A stretch of 64,000 nucleotides of DNA from Eutreptiella sp. 'Long Island Sound 2002' (taxonomy: Eukaryota; Euglenozoa; Euglenophyceae; Eutreptiales; Eutreptiaceae), in assembly GCA_964036045.1 (NCBI GenBank), contig OZ038381.1, positions 108,381,367 through 108,445,366 of the forward strand, read 5' to 3'. This document shows, piece after piece, positions 47,169-59,218 of the stretch; within the stretch, counting starts at the first letter, position 1, and the number at the start of each line of letters is the position of its first letter. The position numbers were made by a program, and so were the translations under genes. The notes under the pieces were generated by a model. The model saw nothing but the letters and a program-made list of their open reading frames with translations, did no database searches and was not told the DNA's origin.

Positions 47169-48470
47169 CTTCGGGAGCTCGGGATGCCTCCTTTGACATT
47201 GCAGGAAGAAGGTCTTACCAAGGGGACGTCCTGTCCCTCCCACTGCCCTATGTCAGGTGCCTCTTGAGCCGCTCCCGCATGTGCTTGGGAAGGCATTGTC
47301 GCGGCCACCCGGTCCATGTGTCCCAGGTGGGAGGGTGTCTCCACATGTGTCCATGGGTAGGGCCACATGCCCCCTCCTTTGGGCGGCAGCTCTGGGGGGC
47401 TGCCCAGCCCTGTGGAGTATCTCTCACCACAAGGGGTATTGCTCCCGCTTGTCTACGGTACGACCGCCTCACCCTTGTGGCTTGAGTTGCGGGGCCACTC
47501 TGCTTGGCAGGTGACCCCCTCCTGGACTGTGTACCGGCTCGCCTGTCACCGGTTGCTTCCATCGCTCCGGGTGACGTTTGCCATGGTCCTCGATGCAGCC
47601 TGGCCGGGCTCGGACCAGTGGCCTTGGAGTACCGCTCCTGCCACTGGCCCGGTGGGTCGACTGGGTCGCCCTAGTGCGTCCGACCCATGGGGTATTGGTT
47701 CCTTCCTGTCCCTCGGCCGCCCTACGTGTGTGCAGTGTCCTGGGCCGCTGGGCTCCTGTTCACCGGTGTGCCCGCGCGGTTTGCTGTGGTGCGTCTGCGG
47801 TGTCCTGGGCCAGCTGGCTCCTGTTCACCGGTGTGCTCGCTCGGTGTGTTGTGTTGCATGTGCGCTGTCCTGGGCCACTGGGTTCCTGTTCACCGGTGTG
47901 CGTGCTGTGTGCGGTGCGCGTGTGCCATGGGTGGTTGTGTCCCTCTTCCTCCCCCCCTAATTTTCGTTTTTCTTTTTCTTTTTTTTTTTTGGACAAAAAA
48001 AAAGGCAAAAACAAAAAAGAGTAAAACAGGGGCGCGCGTACACTGCAGGCACAGGCACGGGCAGCTGGTGCGGCAGTGTAATAGCGTTGTGTCCTCTGGC
48101 GTGTGTCGTCGGTGCTGTGGCGGCGGTCGCGCCCCAGGGGTGCGGCTCGCGCGTCCTGATGTACACGGGCTTGGGTCAGGGTGGGTTTGGTGAGGTGTCT
48201 CTTTGCTTCTGGAGCTGGCTAGTTAGGCGGCTGTGTGGGCTGTGGGTGTGGGCTGTGGTTACGTTGTTCCCTGGGCGGGCTTGGTTAGGAGTCAAGGGTT
48301 AGCGGTTTCGGGCTGTGGCTCGGGTTTGATTTGTGCTTGGGTTATGGCTGGGTTAGGCGGTTGCGCGGGGCCGGGCGTGTGGGTAGCGGCGTCCACGGGG
48401 TCGTGCGCCCGAGGCGAGTGCGGGGTGGTGCGTGCGGGCCAGCCGGTGGCCGTTGGCCTCACTGGGAGTC
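47169..48470 (-). other. LINE copy 2 3' untranslated region
   Basis: Matches 11481-12769. Three 65-bp repeats with the CTCCTGTTCACCGGTGTG core lie at 47753, 47818 and 47883; copy 1 keeps only two. No conserved reading frame. Confidence 0.6.
47960..48030. other. T-run/A-run palindrome in LINE 3' UTR, copy 2
   Basis: T runs, a short GGAC spacer and A runs, the counterpart of 12250-12340. The run lengths differ, but the ability to form an A:T hairpin is kept. Confidence 0.6.
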
Positions 48471-50400
48471 CTACACGGAGGGGTCGACGGGCGTGCCGGG
48501 GGCGTACGCAGCACGCAGGTTGGGCAGCAGCGGGCGCACGTGCAGGGCGTCTGCGTGCCCGATGAGGACCTCACTGAGGACCGAGGGGTTGGCGGCAAGC
48601 AGTATGCGATGCCCGGGAGGGGTGGCGGCGAGGAGCGGGAGGATGTCCGCGGCCCGCGACGTGGGGGCGAACACGACGTGGGCCGGGTGCCGGGGGGAGC
48701 GGGACCACAGGACGGCGGTCTACTGTGGGGTGCCAAGTGGCGCGATGGTGGAGGAGCCGGACTAGGGCGATGCTGTGGCGCAGTGTGTGGGGCTGGGTGC
48801 TGGGCGGCGTGGGGACGTGCGGCAGGAGGGGGGGGGGGGCGGGCGGTGGCGTGGGAGGGGGCACGGTGGAGGAGTGACGCCATCGACGTGTGTGTCGTGC
48901 TGAGGGTGGAGAGGAGCCCACGGTAGCGGGCCTGGTTTCGGCGCCTTTGGGCGTAGTGGTGCTCGTTGTCGTGTGCGTTGGCTTTCTTCGGCGTCCGGTT
49001 CGTTTGGTGACTTCTGGGCAGGGCCTGGCGTGGCGCCCCGTGGTGGTGGTTTGCTGGGTAACGGGGTTGGCTGGCGGCGCCGCTGGCCAGGGGGGTCAGG
49101 CGCGTCGTGTTGTGTTGGGCGCAGGGCTCCTGGGGTGCTGTGGGTGTCGCCGGTGTCGGTGCGCCGACGCTTGTGGGGTGGTGAGGGGGTGTGTGCGTGC
49201 GGGGCTGGGCTTTGGGTGATGTCCCACAGGCGGATGCCGTCTCGCTGCGTTTCCTGTCGGCTCTCCCGCAGGCGCCTGAGGACATACGGGTGGTCCTGGG
49301 GCGCGGAGAGGTTGCGGGGGTGGACTCCCAGGGGGTGGAGCGCATCGGCCAGCATGGCTTCCCATGCGGCCTGCGGCCTGCACCCCCCCGCCGGCCGGAG
49401 GCGGCAGTTCTCCACCGACCCCTTGCGGGGCCGATGGACCAGGCCCTCGAGGGAGGGCTCTCCCCGGGCCCACTTCCGCAGCTCCCAGAGCTGCGTGTGG
49501 GTCCAGCGTTGCCACCACTGTTCCTGGGCGGGCCTGCGGTCTTGGGCGGAGGAGTGGGCGTGGGTGGGTGTGACGGGGTCGTGGGGACCGGCGGCGGTGG
49601 CGGGCCTGGGGGATTCCTCGTAGTCCTGTTCCGTGGGGGTGCGTGGGGAGTGGGGGTGCACGCGGATGTGGACCCGCGGGTGTGCGCGTACGGTCTCAGC
49701 CTCGGGGTTGGGCGGGGATTCGCGGCGGCGGCGGTAGTGGGGCATGCGTTGCATGTGGGCTGTCATCGAGGGCCGATAGGGGGGCGGGGACGCTGCTGGT
49801 GGACCCTGGCGTCGTTCTGGCTTGGTCGGGAGCGGTCCGTGGGCCTGGGGTGCGGGCTTTGAGAGGTGGCGGGACGAGGTGCGTCGCGCTTCGGCCGCGG
49901 CGCGCTCCGCCATGAAGGTGGTGGCAGTGGCGTCGGTGACGGTGCAGGGGCGCCGCGCTGGGCGCTGCTGCCGTCGGGCCTGGGACGGCTGGGGCCGGAT
50001 GTCGTAGAGGACGTCCTCGGGGGGCCAGGCTCGCGCTGCCGTCGTGGCGCCGGGTTGGGGCTTGGGTTTGGGCTTGGCTGCGGGCGTGCTGACGGGTTTG
50101 GGTGGCCGTTTGGCGGCGGTCTTGGGCTTCGGCTCGGTCGTGGGTGTGGGCTTCGTCGGGGCGTGGGCCTTGGCGGCGGCGCGGCTGCTTCCGGTGGGGG
50201 CGGGTTTGGAGGCCCGTTTGGGAGGTGTCCCCCGCGGCCTGGGGGGTGGAGTGCTGGATGAGGACGTGGTGGTGGAGGTGGATGAGGTGGTCGTGGTGGT
50301 GGAGGTTGTGGAGTCGGAGGCGGAGGAGAGGGCTGTGGGAGACGGCGGAGGGTCCTGGGCCTCGGGGGCGGGCGTATGATGCTGGGTCCTGTAAGTAGCG
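48471..50400 (-). pseudogene. LINE copy 2 ORF4, unknown function
   Basis: Counterpart of 12770-14700. The open frame with Met 49913 extends upstream without a stop through Lys-Pro and Ser/Thr-rich sequence to about 50400. The Trp-rich middle (WWQRWTHTQLWELRKWARGE) is unchanged from copy 1. A one-base insertion in a C run near 49090 shifts frame; the true frame continues as SGAASQPRYPANHHHG. A 17-bp deletion near 48690 relative to copy 1 precedes the C-terminal part, which ends at 48471. The two copies break in different places, which supports a single ancestral frame of over 600 codons. Confidence 0.55.
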
Positions 50401-50510
50401 AGAACGAGGGTGCAGGTTCGGGCACCGGGCGTGTGCGCGCGTTTTCCCTGGTGACCCGTGCGTGCTGGTGCTGGCGTTGCGGCGTTGTCTCGGCTGCGCG
50501 GGCACGTGGG

Positions 50511-53500
50511 TTACCCGGGGGGTGGCCATATCTGCTCCAGGACGTGCGGGTGTGTTTGCTGGAGGTAGTCGAGGGTCTGGAAGAAGCATCGCTGGATGCC
50601 GGGCATGTCCTCCTCTGTGAGGTGGGGGTAGTTTTGGGTGGGGGTGTGGGGGCCCGGCCACAGCAGCGTCATGAGGCGGGCTGCCACCATGTACGGGCAT
50701 AGTTGTAGGGTGGTGGGGCGTGGGGGGCCGGGTCCCCTGCGGTTTGGGGGGGCTTCCCTCTGCTGGGGGCGCAGCGTGACCACCCACACCCATCGGTCCG
50801 TGGGGATCCCCCAGGTCCGTTGGGTCCACTTGGCGAGGCAATACATCGCCCTACCAAGGCCCTGGTAGCCGCTGCGGATGGAGAGCAGCGTGTCCAGGGA
50901 TTTGGGTTCCCACGTGCCCCAGATGTGGGGGTTGTCCGGGTCGTCCCCCCTGGCGTATGTGTCGGGGCCTGGGTTGTGTGGGGGGGGGGTGTAGTCGGCA
51001 GGGAGGAGGGAGTCGGTGCCGTGTACCACTCAGTGGTCTGTGGGTGCGTCGTAGGTGGTGGTGGAGAGGGTGTAGTGCAGATTGTACATGAGGGTCATGT
51101 ACGTGGAGGGGGCTGGCTGCTGCTCGTCAGGGGTGGGGATGTCCCCCGGGACGGGGTGCCGGAAGTTGGTCAGGGAGGCCATCCGGGCTACCCATGTTTC
51201 CCGCTCCCACTCTTTGGTGCTGTCGGGGGTGGCGTCGGGTGGGGGGTGGGCCATGTCGGGCTCCTGGTAGCGGGTGCGGCCCTTGGTGTCCACCCGCCCC
51301 GGCACGGGGTGTCCGACCAGGTGTCGCCCCCAGTCGATGGGGGGCACCCAGATCCGGCTCCCCGTGGGGGGCGGGCTCTTGCCGTCTGGGGTGGCGCGTG
51401 GGGGGCGCTCGTGTCGGGCGACGTGGAGGAAGGCGTCGAAGAGGAAGTCTCTGACGCCTTCCCCCAGGGTGGCCGCCTGGACCAGGGTGGCCGCCCGGAT
51501 GGGGGTGCTGGTGCCGGAGGTGCGGAGGTACAGCAAGACGTCCTGTTCCCCGAGTCCCCGGAGGTGCTGCCGTACCGCTGCGGGGTTGTGTAGGGTGTAG
51601 GGTTCGGCCGGTGCGGCGACTGGTGGTGCGGGGTGTGATGGGGGGGGTGGTGTGGGTTGGGGGGGGTGGTCATCGTTGTCGCGCGTGGGGTCCGGTGATG
51701 GGGTCTCTTGTGACGGTCGCGGGAGGGGGGATTCGCCGTGGCGTGTGTCAGCGGGAGTATCGACGTCAATTGGCTGGTGCTGGCTGCCGCGTGTTGTGTC
51801 CGTGGCCTGATCTCGGGAGGGGGGGGGGGGGGCGTGGTGTGGGGGTGGCGCTGTTGGTGGTGGGGGGGGCGGGGGTGGGTGCTGTGCTTGCTGGGGGTCT
51901 GGGCGTCCCTGAGGGTCGTGTGGGTGTTGCGTGTGTGCGCCGTGCGGCCCTTGCGGTTCTTGACTGGTTGTGGTGCCGGGGTGTGGGTGGGAGGCGGCCG
52001 CATGAGCGTCCGGGTTCGGGCTGTGGTCCGTATGTAATGGGTGGCTGCTGGTGGATGGTGCTCGCTGGTATGGGGTGTGGGTGGGGTGGCTGCTGGTGGT
52101 GGTGGGGTGGGGGGGGCGGGGGTGGGTGTTGTGCTGGCTGGGGGTCCGGGCGTCCCTGTGGGTCGTGTGGGTGTTGCGTGTGTGCGCCGTGTGGCCCTTG
52201 CGGTTCTTGACTGGTTGTGGTGCTGGGGTGCGGGTGGGAGGCGGCCGCATGAGCCCCCGGGCTGGGCTGTGTTCCATATGTGATGGGTGGCTGCTGGTGG
52301 ATGGTGCTCGCTGGTATGGGGTGTGGGTGGGGGGGCTGTTGGTGGTGGTGGGGCGCTCCTACTAGGCCCTGGTGTTGCTGGTGTGCGTGCGCGGCTCCTC
52401 GCGGGTCCATGGGGGTGTACCGTGGCTCGTATGTCGTGGGCCCGTGTAGCGGGGGCGGCGGGTGGTGCTGGACCGCGTGGTGGTGGTGTGGAGGGTGTGC
52501 CGGTTGTGTTTGGTACCCCGGCATTGGTGGGTGTGGTGGCAGGGGCTGGTGGTGGTGGAATACGTGATGGTGTGGTGCGGTGATGTGCGCTATGTGGGGT
52601 GGGTGGTTCGCGGGGCCTGGTGGTGCTGGGGCGTGGTGGGGATGTAGCTGGTGGGGGTCGCTGTAGCATGGGGGCATTAGGGGGTAGGGGTTGGGAGGGA
52701 CGGGGGCGTGGTGGTGGTGTTGGTGGTGCCATGTCCCCTGGCTCTGCGCGTACGGTGGTCCTGGCATGGTGTGGACGTGTGTGGGCGGTGGTGGCTGACT
52801 GGGCTGCAGGGTTTGGGTGCTGCGGTACGGTGGTGGTGGTGGGCGCTGGCGGTGGCGGTGTTGTTGGTGTGCCCCGGGGGTCTGGGCGTGGGGTGGTGCG
52901 GTGTGGCTGGACCCGGGCCTTGGTTGGGGCGTCGCGCCCTGCTGGCGGGCGCGTTGGCGGGCCCCCTGACCTGTCTTGGTCTTCTTGGCCTGGTGGGTGT
53001 CGGGGGCGGGTGAACCCCCCTGTCCCCGTGGGGGCGACGGGGAGCGGGCGTGCCAGCGGTGTGCCTCTTGGAGGCTCCTCTTGAGGCCTCTGACGTAGGT
53101 TTCCTGGTCCGTGCGGGGTGGGGGTGGTGTGTCGGGTAGAGGAGTGGGCTGAGTGGGTAAGGTGTTCCCTTCCGTCGGCCGAGGGCGTGTTTGAACCGGC
53201 GGCAAGTGATTCGGAGGTAGGCTGCTATCTCCTCTGGTGCCGTGTCGGCCCACGCTTCCGGCGTCAGGGCTGGTGCTTGGGGGGCCGGGAGTTGTGGGTC
53301 TGGGAGGTGTAGGTCTCGGTGGTGGAGGTATAGGGCGAGGAGGATGTGGCGGGCCGCCACGTTCAAGCCCCCTCCGCTGTGGCGTAGGGCTGGGCTGTGG
53401 GGGGGCAGGGATGTGCTGCCCGTGGCCACGGCTATGGTCCATGCGTCGTCTGCCGCGTTCGCCACGTAGTACCCTCCCAGTTGGTCCCGGAGGGTGTCGG

Positions 53501-53875
53501 TGAGGAACCCGAAGAAGCTGGGGTGGCTGGCGGGGGGGGGGGTGCGGCTGGGGCCGCGGGCTGCTCGCGGTGGCGGGGGTTGAGGTCCCCGCAGTGGGGG
53601 CAGTGGGTGAGGCGGTGCGCGGCTCCCAGGCAGACCCAGTGGTCTGGGTTGCAGGGGAGGGCTGTCTGTGGTAGCCGCTGGCGAACGCAGAGGGGACATG
53701 CGGTGGCTGGTGGTTGGTGGTACGTGTGGACGGACGGCGGTGTGGGGGGATCGGGGTTGGTGGCGCGCGCATGCTGGTGGGAGTGTGTGCGGTGCCTGTG
53801 GTGTCCGTGTGTGCTGTGCCAGTGCTGTGCTCGGTTGACGGTGTGTAGACGTGGTGGGGGTTCCGTGTTGGTATG
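50511..53875 (-). pseudogene. LINE copy 2 ORF3, Cys/His cluster protein, unknown function
   Basis: Counterpart of 14825-18275. The Cys/His cluster at about 53700-53585 is fully conserved, and a base change inside it is synonymous in the Cys frame (Leu to Leu). A run of 11 C (12 in copy 1) just after it throws the Cys frame out of phase with the following FFGFLTDTLRDQLGGYY part. A deletion near 53117 removes sequence present in copy 1, and a TGA at 51030 replaces Trp. The C-terminal part is intact to 50511. Function unknown; placement after the RT suggests a retrotransposition accessory protein. Confidence 0.6.
51810..52350 (-). repeat. 246-bp tandem repeats inside ORF3, copy 2
   Basis: GGGTGGCTGC at 52039 and 52285 gives the same 246-bp period as copy 1. 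Pro/His/Gln-rich coding. Confidence 0.8.
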
Positions 53876-53890
53876 TCACGGGGTAGGTTC

Positions 53891-56800
53891 TCATGGTTGG
53901 TAGAACAGGAGTTTGAGGAGATGGGCTTGGTCTGTTGGGGGCAGGGTTGCCGCATGCTGCAGGTATTTGTGGGTGCGGTATGTGAGCTGCTCCGCCGTCC
54001 TGGCAACGGCCGTCTGCTGCATGTGCGCCGCCGTGGCCTGGGGGTCCTCCGCGTGGGTGCGTAGCAAGGTGTAGACGGCAGTGGGGACGAGTCCCCTGCG
54101 GACTGCCTCGAGCACCTCTGTCTGCTTGAGGACGGTGGTGAGTTGCTGGGTCGCCGGGGACTGCGCCAGCCATCTGCCGTGCTGTGCGATGGTGTGGGTT
54201 GGGTTCCAGTCTGTGAGGGTGTCCAGTCCTCTGTACAGGGGGCACGCCTTAAAGTGGTCCCATGTTTCTTCTTCCGCGTGGCTGCAGATGCATTTGGTGT
54301 GTCCTGCGGGGACGTGGATCGAGCGGCGCGTATACCTTCGGTGGTATCGGGTGAGGAGGGGAAGTTGTTGGAGCCCGAGTTGGAGTCGGGGCTTTTGTAG
54401 GTGTGCTGGGAGGCTATCCGGGCGCAGGGCGGAGTAGTAGAGGGGGGTGTGGACGGAGTCTTCGAGGCGTCGGAGGAGTTCGGTGTTCGCTGGGTGGCCC
54501 AGTCTGGTCGCCAGTTGCTGGATGGGTGTGGGGTAGTGGTACTGCTTGTCTCGATCCGTGTACGGCGTGTCCTCGGGCATCCATTGGGGGGGCTGTGTGG
54601 CCGGGGGTATCGGGGGCAGGTGCTGCAGGTGGCTGTGGTGTGGGGTGTCCAGTCGCACGCGTTCGAGCCCTGGGGTGTGGTTGGTGTTCTGGTGTTTGGC
54701 CTGCGTGTCTGCGCGTCCATTGCCGTATGCGTAGCGGTGTGACTCCTGTTTGACGATGTGTAGGGCGTCCTCGGGGTGCATGCCCTTGAAGGCCATCCAT
54801 AGTCCCAACGCTTGTGTAGTGAGGCCGGACTCTAGTGCTTTGTGGAGGGGCAGGTCCGCAAGGCGCCTGGTGAGGTGGATGTCGACCGTGGCGTCCACGA
54901 CTACCCAGATGTTGCGGGGCCGGATCGTCGTGGGTGGCGGTGTGGCGGTGACGGCATCTGCCATGGTGCGCAGTTCGCCGTGAGAGGACGCCCCAAAGAT
55001 GGTGGCCCCGGTGTGGTGTTCCACGTGGAGGCCGTCTGCGTGCCGGGTGATGCGCACGGAGGCGCAACCGACCGTGGGGGTGCGTTGCTGGGTGCCGGAT
55101 GCGTCAGTGAAGTAGATGATGTCGGTGTCGCTGGGTATGGGTAGGCGGGCGATTGCTGTGGGGTGATAGACGTAGATGGGGTTCCCCTGGGCGGTTCTGG
55201 CGGTGATTTGCCTGGGTTGCAGTAGTGGCGCTGCATAGACGCCTATTCCCTGGGTGATGATGGCATGGGCTCGTGCAGTGAGGCGGAGGAGGCCCCTGTC
55301 TGGGCGTCCCTGGGTGATATACGCGTACACCAGGAGGAAGGGGTATCCCGTATTGGGGTGGAACTTCTGGCACGTGATGGTCTGTCGCCGCTCCTTGTCG
55401 TCTTTGTCGCCGCGGAGGGTGGGGCATTTGTGCTGTAGGGGGCGCATGGGTGCCTCCTGAGGTCCTGCGCAGTGTGGGTCGCAGCGGTCGTACTCCATGG
55501 CTACGCTGTCCCGGTCTGCCCGCTCGTTGGTGAACGTCCATGTCGCCGTGGGTGTTCGGGTCCAGGCTACTTGCGCTTGATGGTCTGGGGGTACCGTGTG
55601 AAACCAGGGGGAGAGCCATGCCTGCTGGTCGGCGGTGGCGGCGGCGGTGGGGGTGCGGTAGTGGGTGGAGATGAGGTGCAGCAGGGGCCACGGAGTGTCG
55701 AGGGCTGCCGGGCCGCAGTGCCAGCACGTGCGTGGTATGCCTTGGTCACTGTGTCTGACTGGTGGTACATCGGTCTCCGGTGCATTGTGTTTGGGGATGG
55801 ACCAGGGGGCATGGTGTCGCTGGACAGTGCGGGTAGCATGTTTGTGGCCGTTTGGTGCTAGTAGCAGGATGGTTGGTGGTGTCCAGCCTTCGGCTGACGG
55901 GGTGGGCTCCCCCTGCGTCGTGCCGCCGTCCTTGGGGTCTCGTGCTCGCTCGGGCGGGGCCGGGGGGGTTGGCGCTGGAAGGCTGTGTACGCCGTGTCGA
56001 TGTCCTTGGGCCCCGGCATGTCGCACCCTGCCTTCGTAGCACATGCGCGGAGGTACGCTTGGAAGACGTGGCGTGCTGGCCATTGTGAGTCGGAAAGGAA
56101 CGGGGCGTGGTGGGCGTCGCATTGGGCCATGATCTTCATCTGTGTTGTGGTGATATACACTATGGTGATGGTGGCCTCTACGAGGCGCAGGGTGTCCACC
56201 TCGCCTGCCGGGCGTCGGTGGATGTCGGTGTGTGTGGCCACGGGTGGCCCCTGTTGATCGCAGTGGTGGTTTGTCAGGATGGCGTGTGTGTGGTGCGGTA
56301 GGAGGAGTTGTAGCTGGGCCCAGATGGCACTGCCCACGGAGGTGGAGACGGCGTGTTGCGCCAGTATCCACCGGGGGCAGGTGTTGCGGGCCATTTGCGC
56401 TTTTTTTCTGCGTATGGCCGCCGCCTCGCGTTATTCTTCTGGTTGGTGGTTGTGTGTTACCCTGTGTAGGAGGTGTGCTGCGTGTTTGGCATAGGCCATG
56501 TCGACCAGGGCGCCCGTATTGTCTCCGTAGTAGCGCCAGTGGGCCATCATGGCCTCCTTGGGGAAAGACGTGGGCCAGCCTCCGTGTTGCGCCCATGCCT
56601 TCGTCACTTGCTGTCGAGCGTGGCGTAGTGCGTCTTTGGGGGCGCGGGAGGTGCAGGGCTTGGTACCCGATGGCCGCGTTGAGCACTGCTTCCATGAAGT
56701 ACGCCAGGCCCTGCGTAGACAGGAGGTCCCCCCTGGCAATTTGGGGTAGCCGGGCGAGGCGTTCTTCTAGCTTGCTTGGGAGTGTGATGTGGTGGTGCCG

Positions 56801-59158
56801 CGTGGCCTGTGTGACTCCCAGGTGGACTGTGGTGTCTTCCAGGTGTAGGGGTTCGCCTTTCCGGATGTGGGGGGTGGGGGTCTTGGCGTCGGCCAGCCCG
56901 ACCGATTTGCGGGGGTGCACTAGGAGCTGGTGGGCGTCCAGGTAGGTTGTGGCGAGTTGGAGAATGGCGGACGCTTGTTCGGTGGTCGTTGGTAGCCCTG
57001 CGTTCTCAGGGTCGCGGTGGCGGGTGGCCGTAGTTAGGAGGTTGTCATCTGCGAAGTTGATGAGGGGGGACCGTAGCGGGTATGGGGCGTACCCCGGGTA
57101 TACCCGTGGTAGCTCGAATGCCAGTGGCAGGGTGACGAGGAGGTAGAGGAAGGGGCGTTCGGCGCCTCCCCGGGGGACCTCGCTGTCTGTGCCGGTCCAG
57201 GGGGTGAGGCCTGCGGCCGTGATGACGGCGTAGAGTCGGGTCTGGATGTACCCGGTCATGAAGGATAGGAATGGGAGGCCCATGGCATCCCATACCTCCG
57301 TGAGGAGCCGGTGTGGGGCGTGGGGGAACTCGCCTTGGACATCGAGGGAGGCGATGATCATCTCGTAGGGGTTCATGTCCAGTGCGGTGTCCTGGAGGAA
57401 GATGGCCTCGTGGGGGGACCTGCCGGCCATGGCTCCCCACATGCTGGCGGGCACGTGGGCGAAGACCGCTGGCGTGATGCGGCCTATGATGAGCGTCCAC
57501 ACCAGCTTGACCTCGGTGGTGGCGCAGACTATGGGCCGCCGGTTCCCCGGCTGCGCCCAGTCCCCCTTTTTGTAGAGGGGGTGGACCAGGTTGGCCCACT
57601 CAGGGGGGATGGGCGTGGCGCCCGTGACGATGTCCCACAGGCGGGCTGCCAGGCGGCGTTTGATGGGCAGGGTGAGACGTTGGTACGCTTCGGCCGGCAA
57701 ACCGTCAACGCCGGGCCCGACCCCCTTCTTCAGGCGGTCTAGGGCGCGTTGCAGTTCTGAGATGCTGAAGGGGTCGTGTTCGATGGCGCGCCGCTGTTCC
57801 CGGTTGAAGACCCTGGGCACATGCTCGCGGATGGTGTTTCTGATGTGGGGGTCGAGCTCGGGGAGGGCGTCCCCGTGTTGTGCCTGGAAGCTGTCCAGGA
57901 CTGCCTGGAGGACGGCGTCGGGGTCATTGGTGAGGCCTCCTTCGGGGGTGCGAACCGCGTGGATGGTACGGCGCCCCGTGTCCTCCAGGATGCGGCTGAC
58001 GTACCGTAGGGACTTGTACGGCGTGTCGTTTCTGCCGTATCTTTCGCGTTCTTGGGCTGCGGCCGCTATGCGGTGGGCGTGCCATTCCTCGAGTTGGTGG
58101 CGGCGGGTGGTGACGAGCGCACGGAGGTGGGCGTTCCGGTCTCGTGCCTCCGGTGTGCTGGGGCGTAGCAGGGTGGCGAGTTCCCCTTTTGTGGTCCAGA
58201 TGTCATGGACGAGTTGCTGGAGGGTGAGGTCTGGTGGTGCTCCCGTGTGGTTGGTGTCACGCTCCATGCCGCATGCTTGTGCCGCCCGGCGCATGGCGGT
58301 GGTGAGTGTCGGTGCACCCGGGCGGCGCAGGATGGCGTGTAGGGCCCTGTTATACCTGTGCCAGGCGCCGTGGTCGTCCTCGGCCGGGAACTGCAGTGTG
58401 GGTGGGAGGGTGTCGTCTGGCAGGGTGGCCGCGGGTGGGGGTAGGTTGGGGATGATGAGGTCGATGTAGAGGGGCCGGTGGCCCGTGCCTGTGGGCGGGA
58501 GGTCCCCGTAGGCTGCTTCGTGGACGCGCACCGTGGTTGGGTCCCCGTAGCACGTGTCGATGCGGGATGGGTGGGTGCCGGCTGGGTGGGGGTAATGGGA
58601 GGGTGTGCCGGTAAGTCCTGCCGTGAGGTCGGTGAGACCCAGTTGGTGCATGGCGTCCCGGACAGCCGTGTCGGTGGCTGTGGGTGGGCCGGTGCGGTCG
58701 TCGTCGGTGGGGGCGGCGTTTAGGTCGCCTATGATGATGGTGGGTGCCAGGAGGGAGAGTCGGCGGTACGCCAGGCTCAGGGTGTCCAGGAAGTCCTTGG
58801 TCTCCTCCCCGAATGGGACGTGCGTGAGTATCACGTTTAGCTGCCATCCGGGCCCGACGCACTCGTACGCCCCGAGGCGACCATCCACTCCGAGGTCGGG
58901 GTGGGCATGTACCGTGACCGACGTCTTGTGGTAGAGGGGTACCCCCCGTTCCCAGTGGGCGTGATATTTGTTCCCCTCCGGGTCCAGGATTGGTGCTGGT
59001 TCGGGTTGGTCCGCTCTGCGGAGGGCTTGCTCCAGGAACCCCAGGAGGTCTGCGCCTTGGGGGTGCGGCCCGGGCATGGCTTGCAGTGTGGCGGCCTTGG
59101 TGGGGTCGTAGGTGACCGCGGGCTCGTTGAGGATGTTGATGCGGGCGTGGGCTTCCAC
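53891..59158 (-). pseudogene. LINE copy 2 ORF2: APE endonuclease, reverse transcriptase, RNase H (1755 codons, internal frame-shifted stretch)
   Basis: Endonuclease residues ~1-235: IIIGDLNAAP at 141-150, SRIDTCYG near 198-205, GHRPL at 226-230. Reverse transcriptase ~480-800: LDVQGE at ~605, VPRGGAERPF at ~661 and FADD at 702-705. RNase H ~1345-1485: FTDAS, HGEL, VVVDAT and NGRADTQAK. The zinc knuckle lies near 1626. The frame has no stop, yet residues ~840-1075 are out of phase: an extra T near 56636 shifts it, and a deletion near 55935 brings it back. Within that part the authentic protein, as in copy 1, is in another frame, which itself contains a stop near 56431. Motif B has changed from GVPQGGAEGPF in copy 1, so RT activity is doubtful. 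Confidence 0.93.
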
Positions 59159-59218
59159 AGGCTCCGGTTTCTGGGGACCGGTAGTTGGGGGGGCGGGCCG
59201 TGTCCGGCCCTGGCCCCG

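Noticed and set aside
51766-54720. 984-codon minus-strand frame in LINE copy 2
   Set aside because: Begins in the wrong phase of ORF2. Only its second part overlaps the genuine ORF3 phase.
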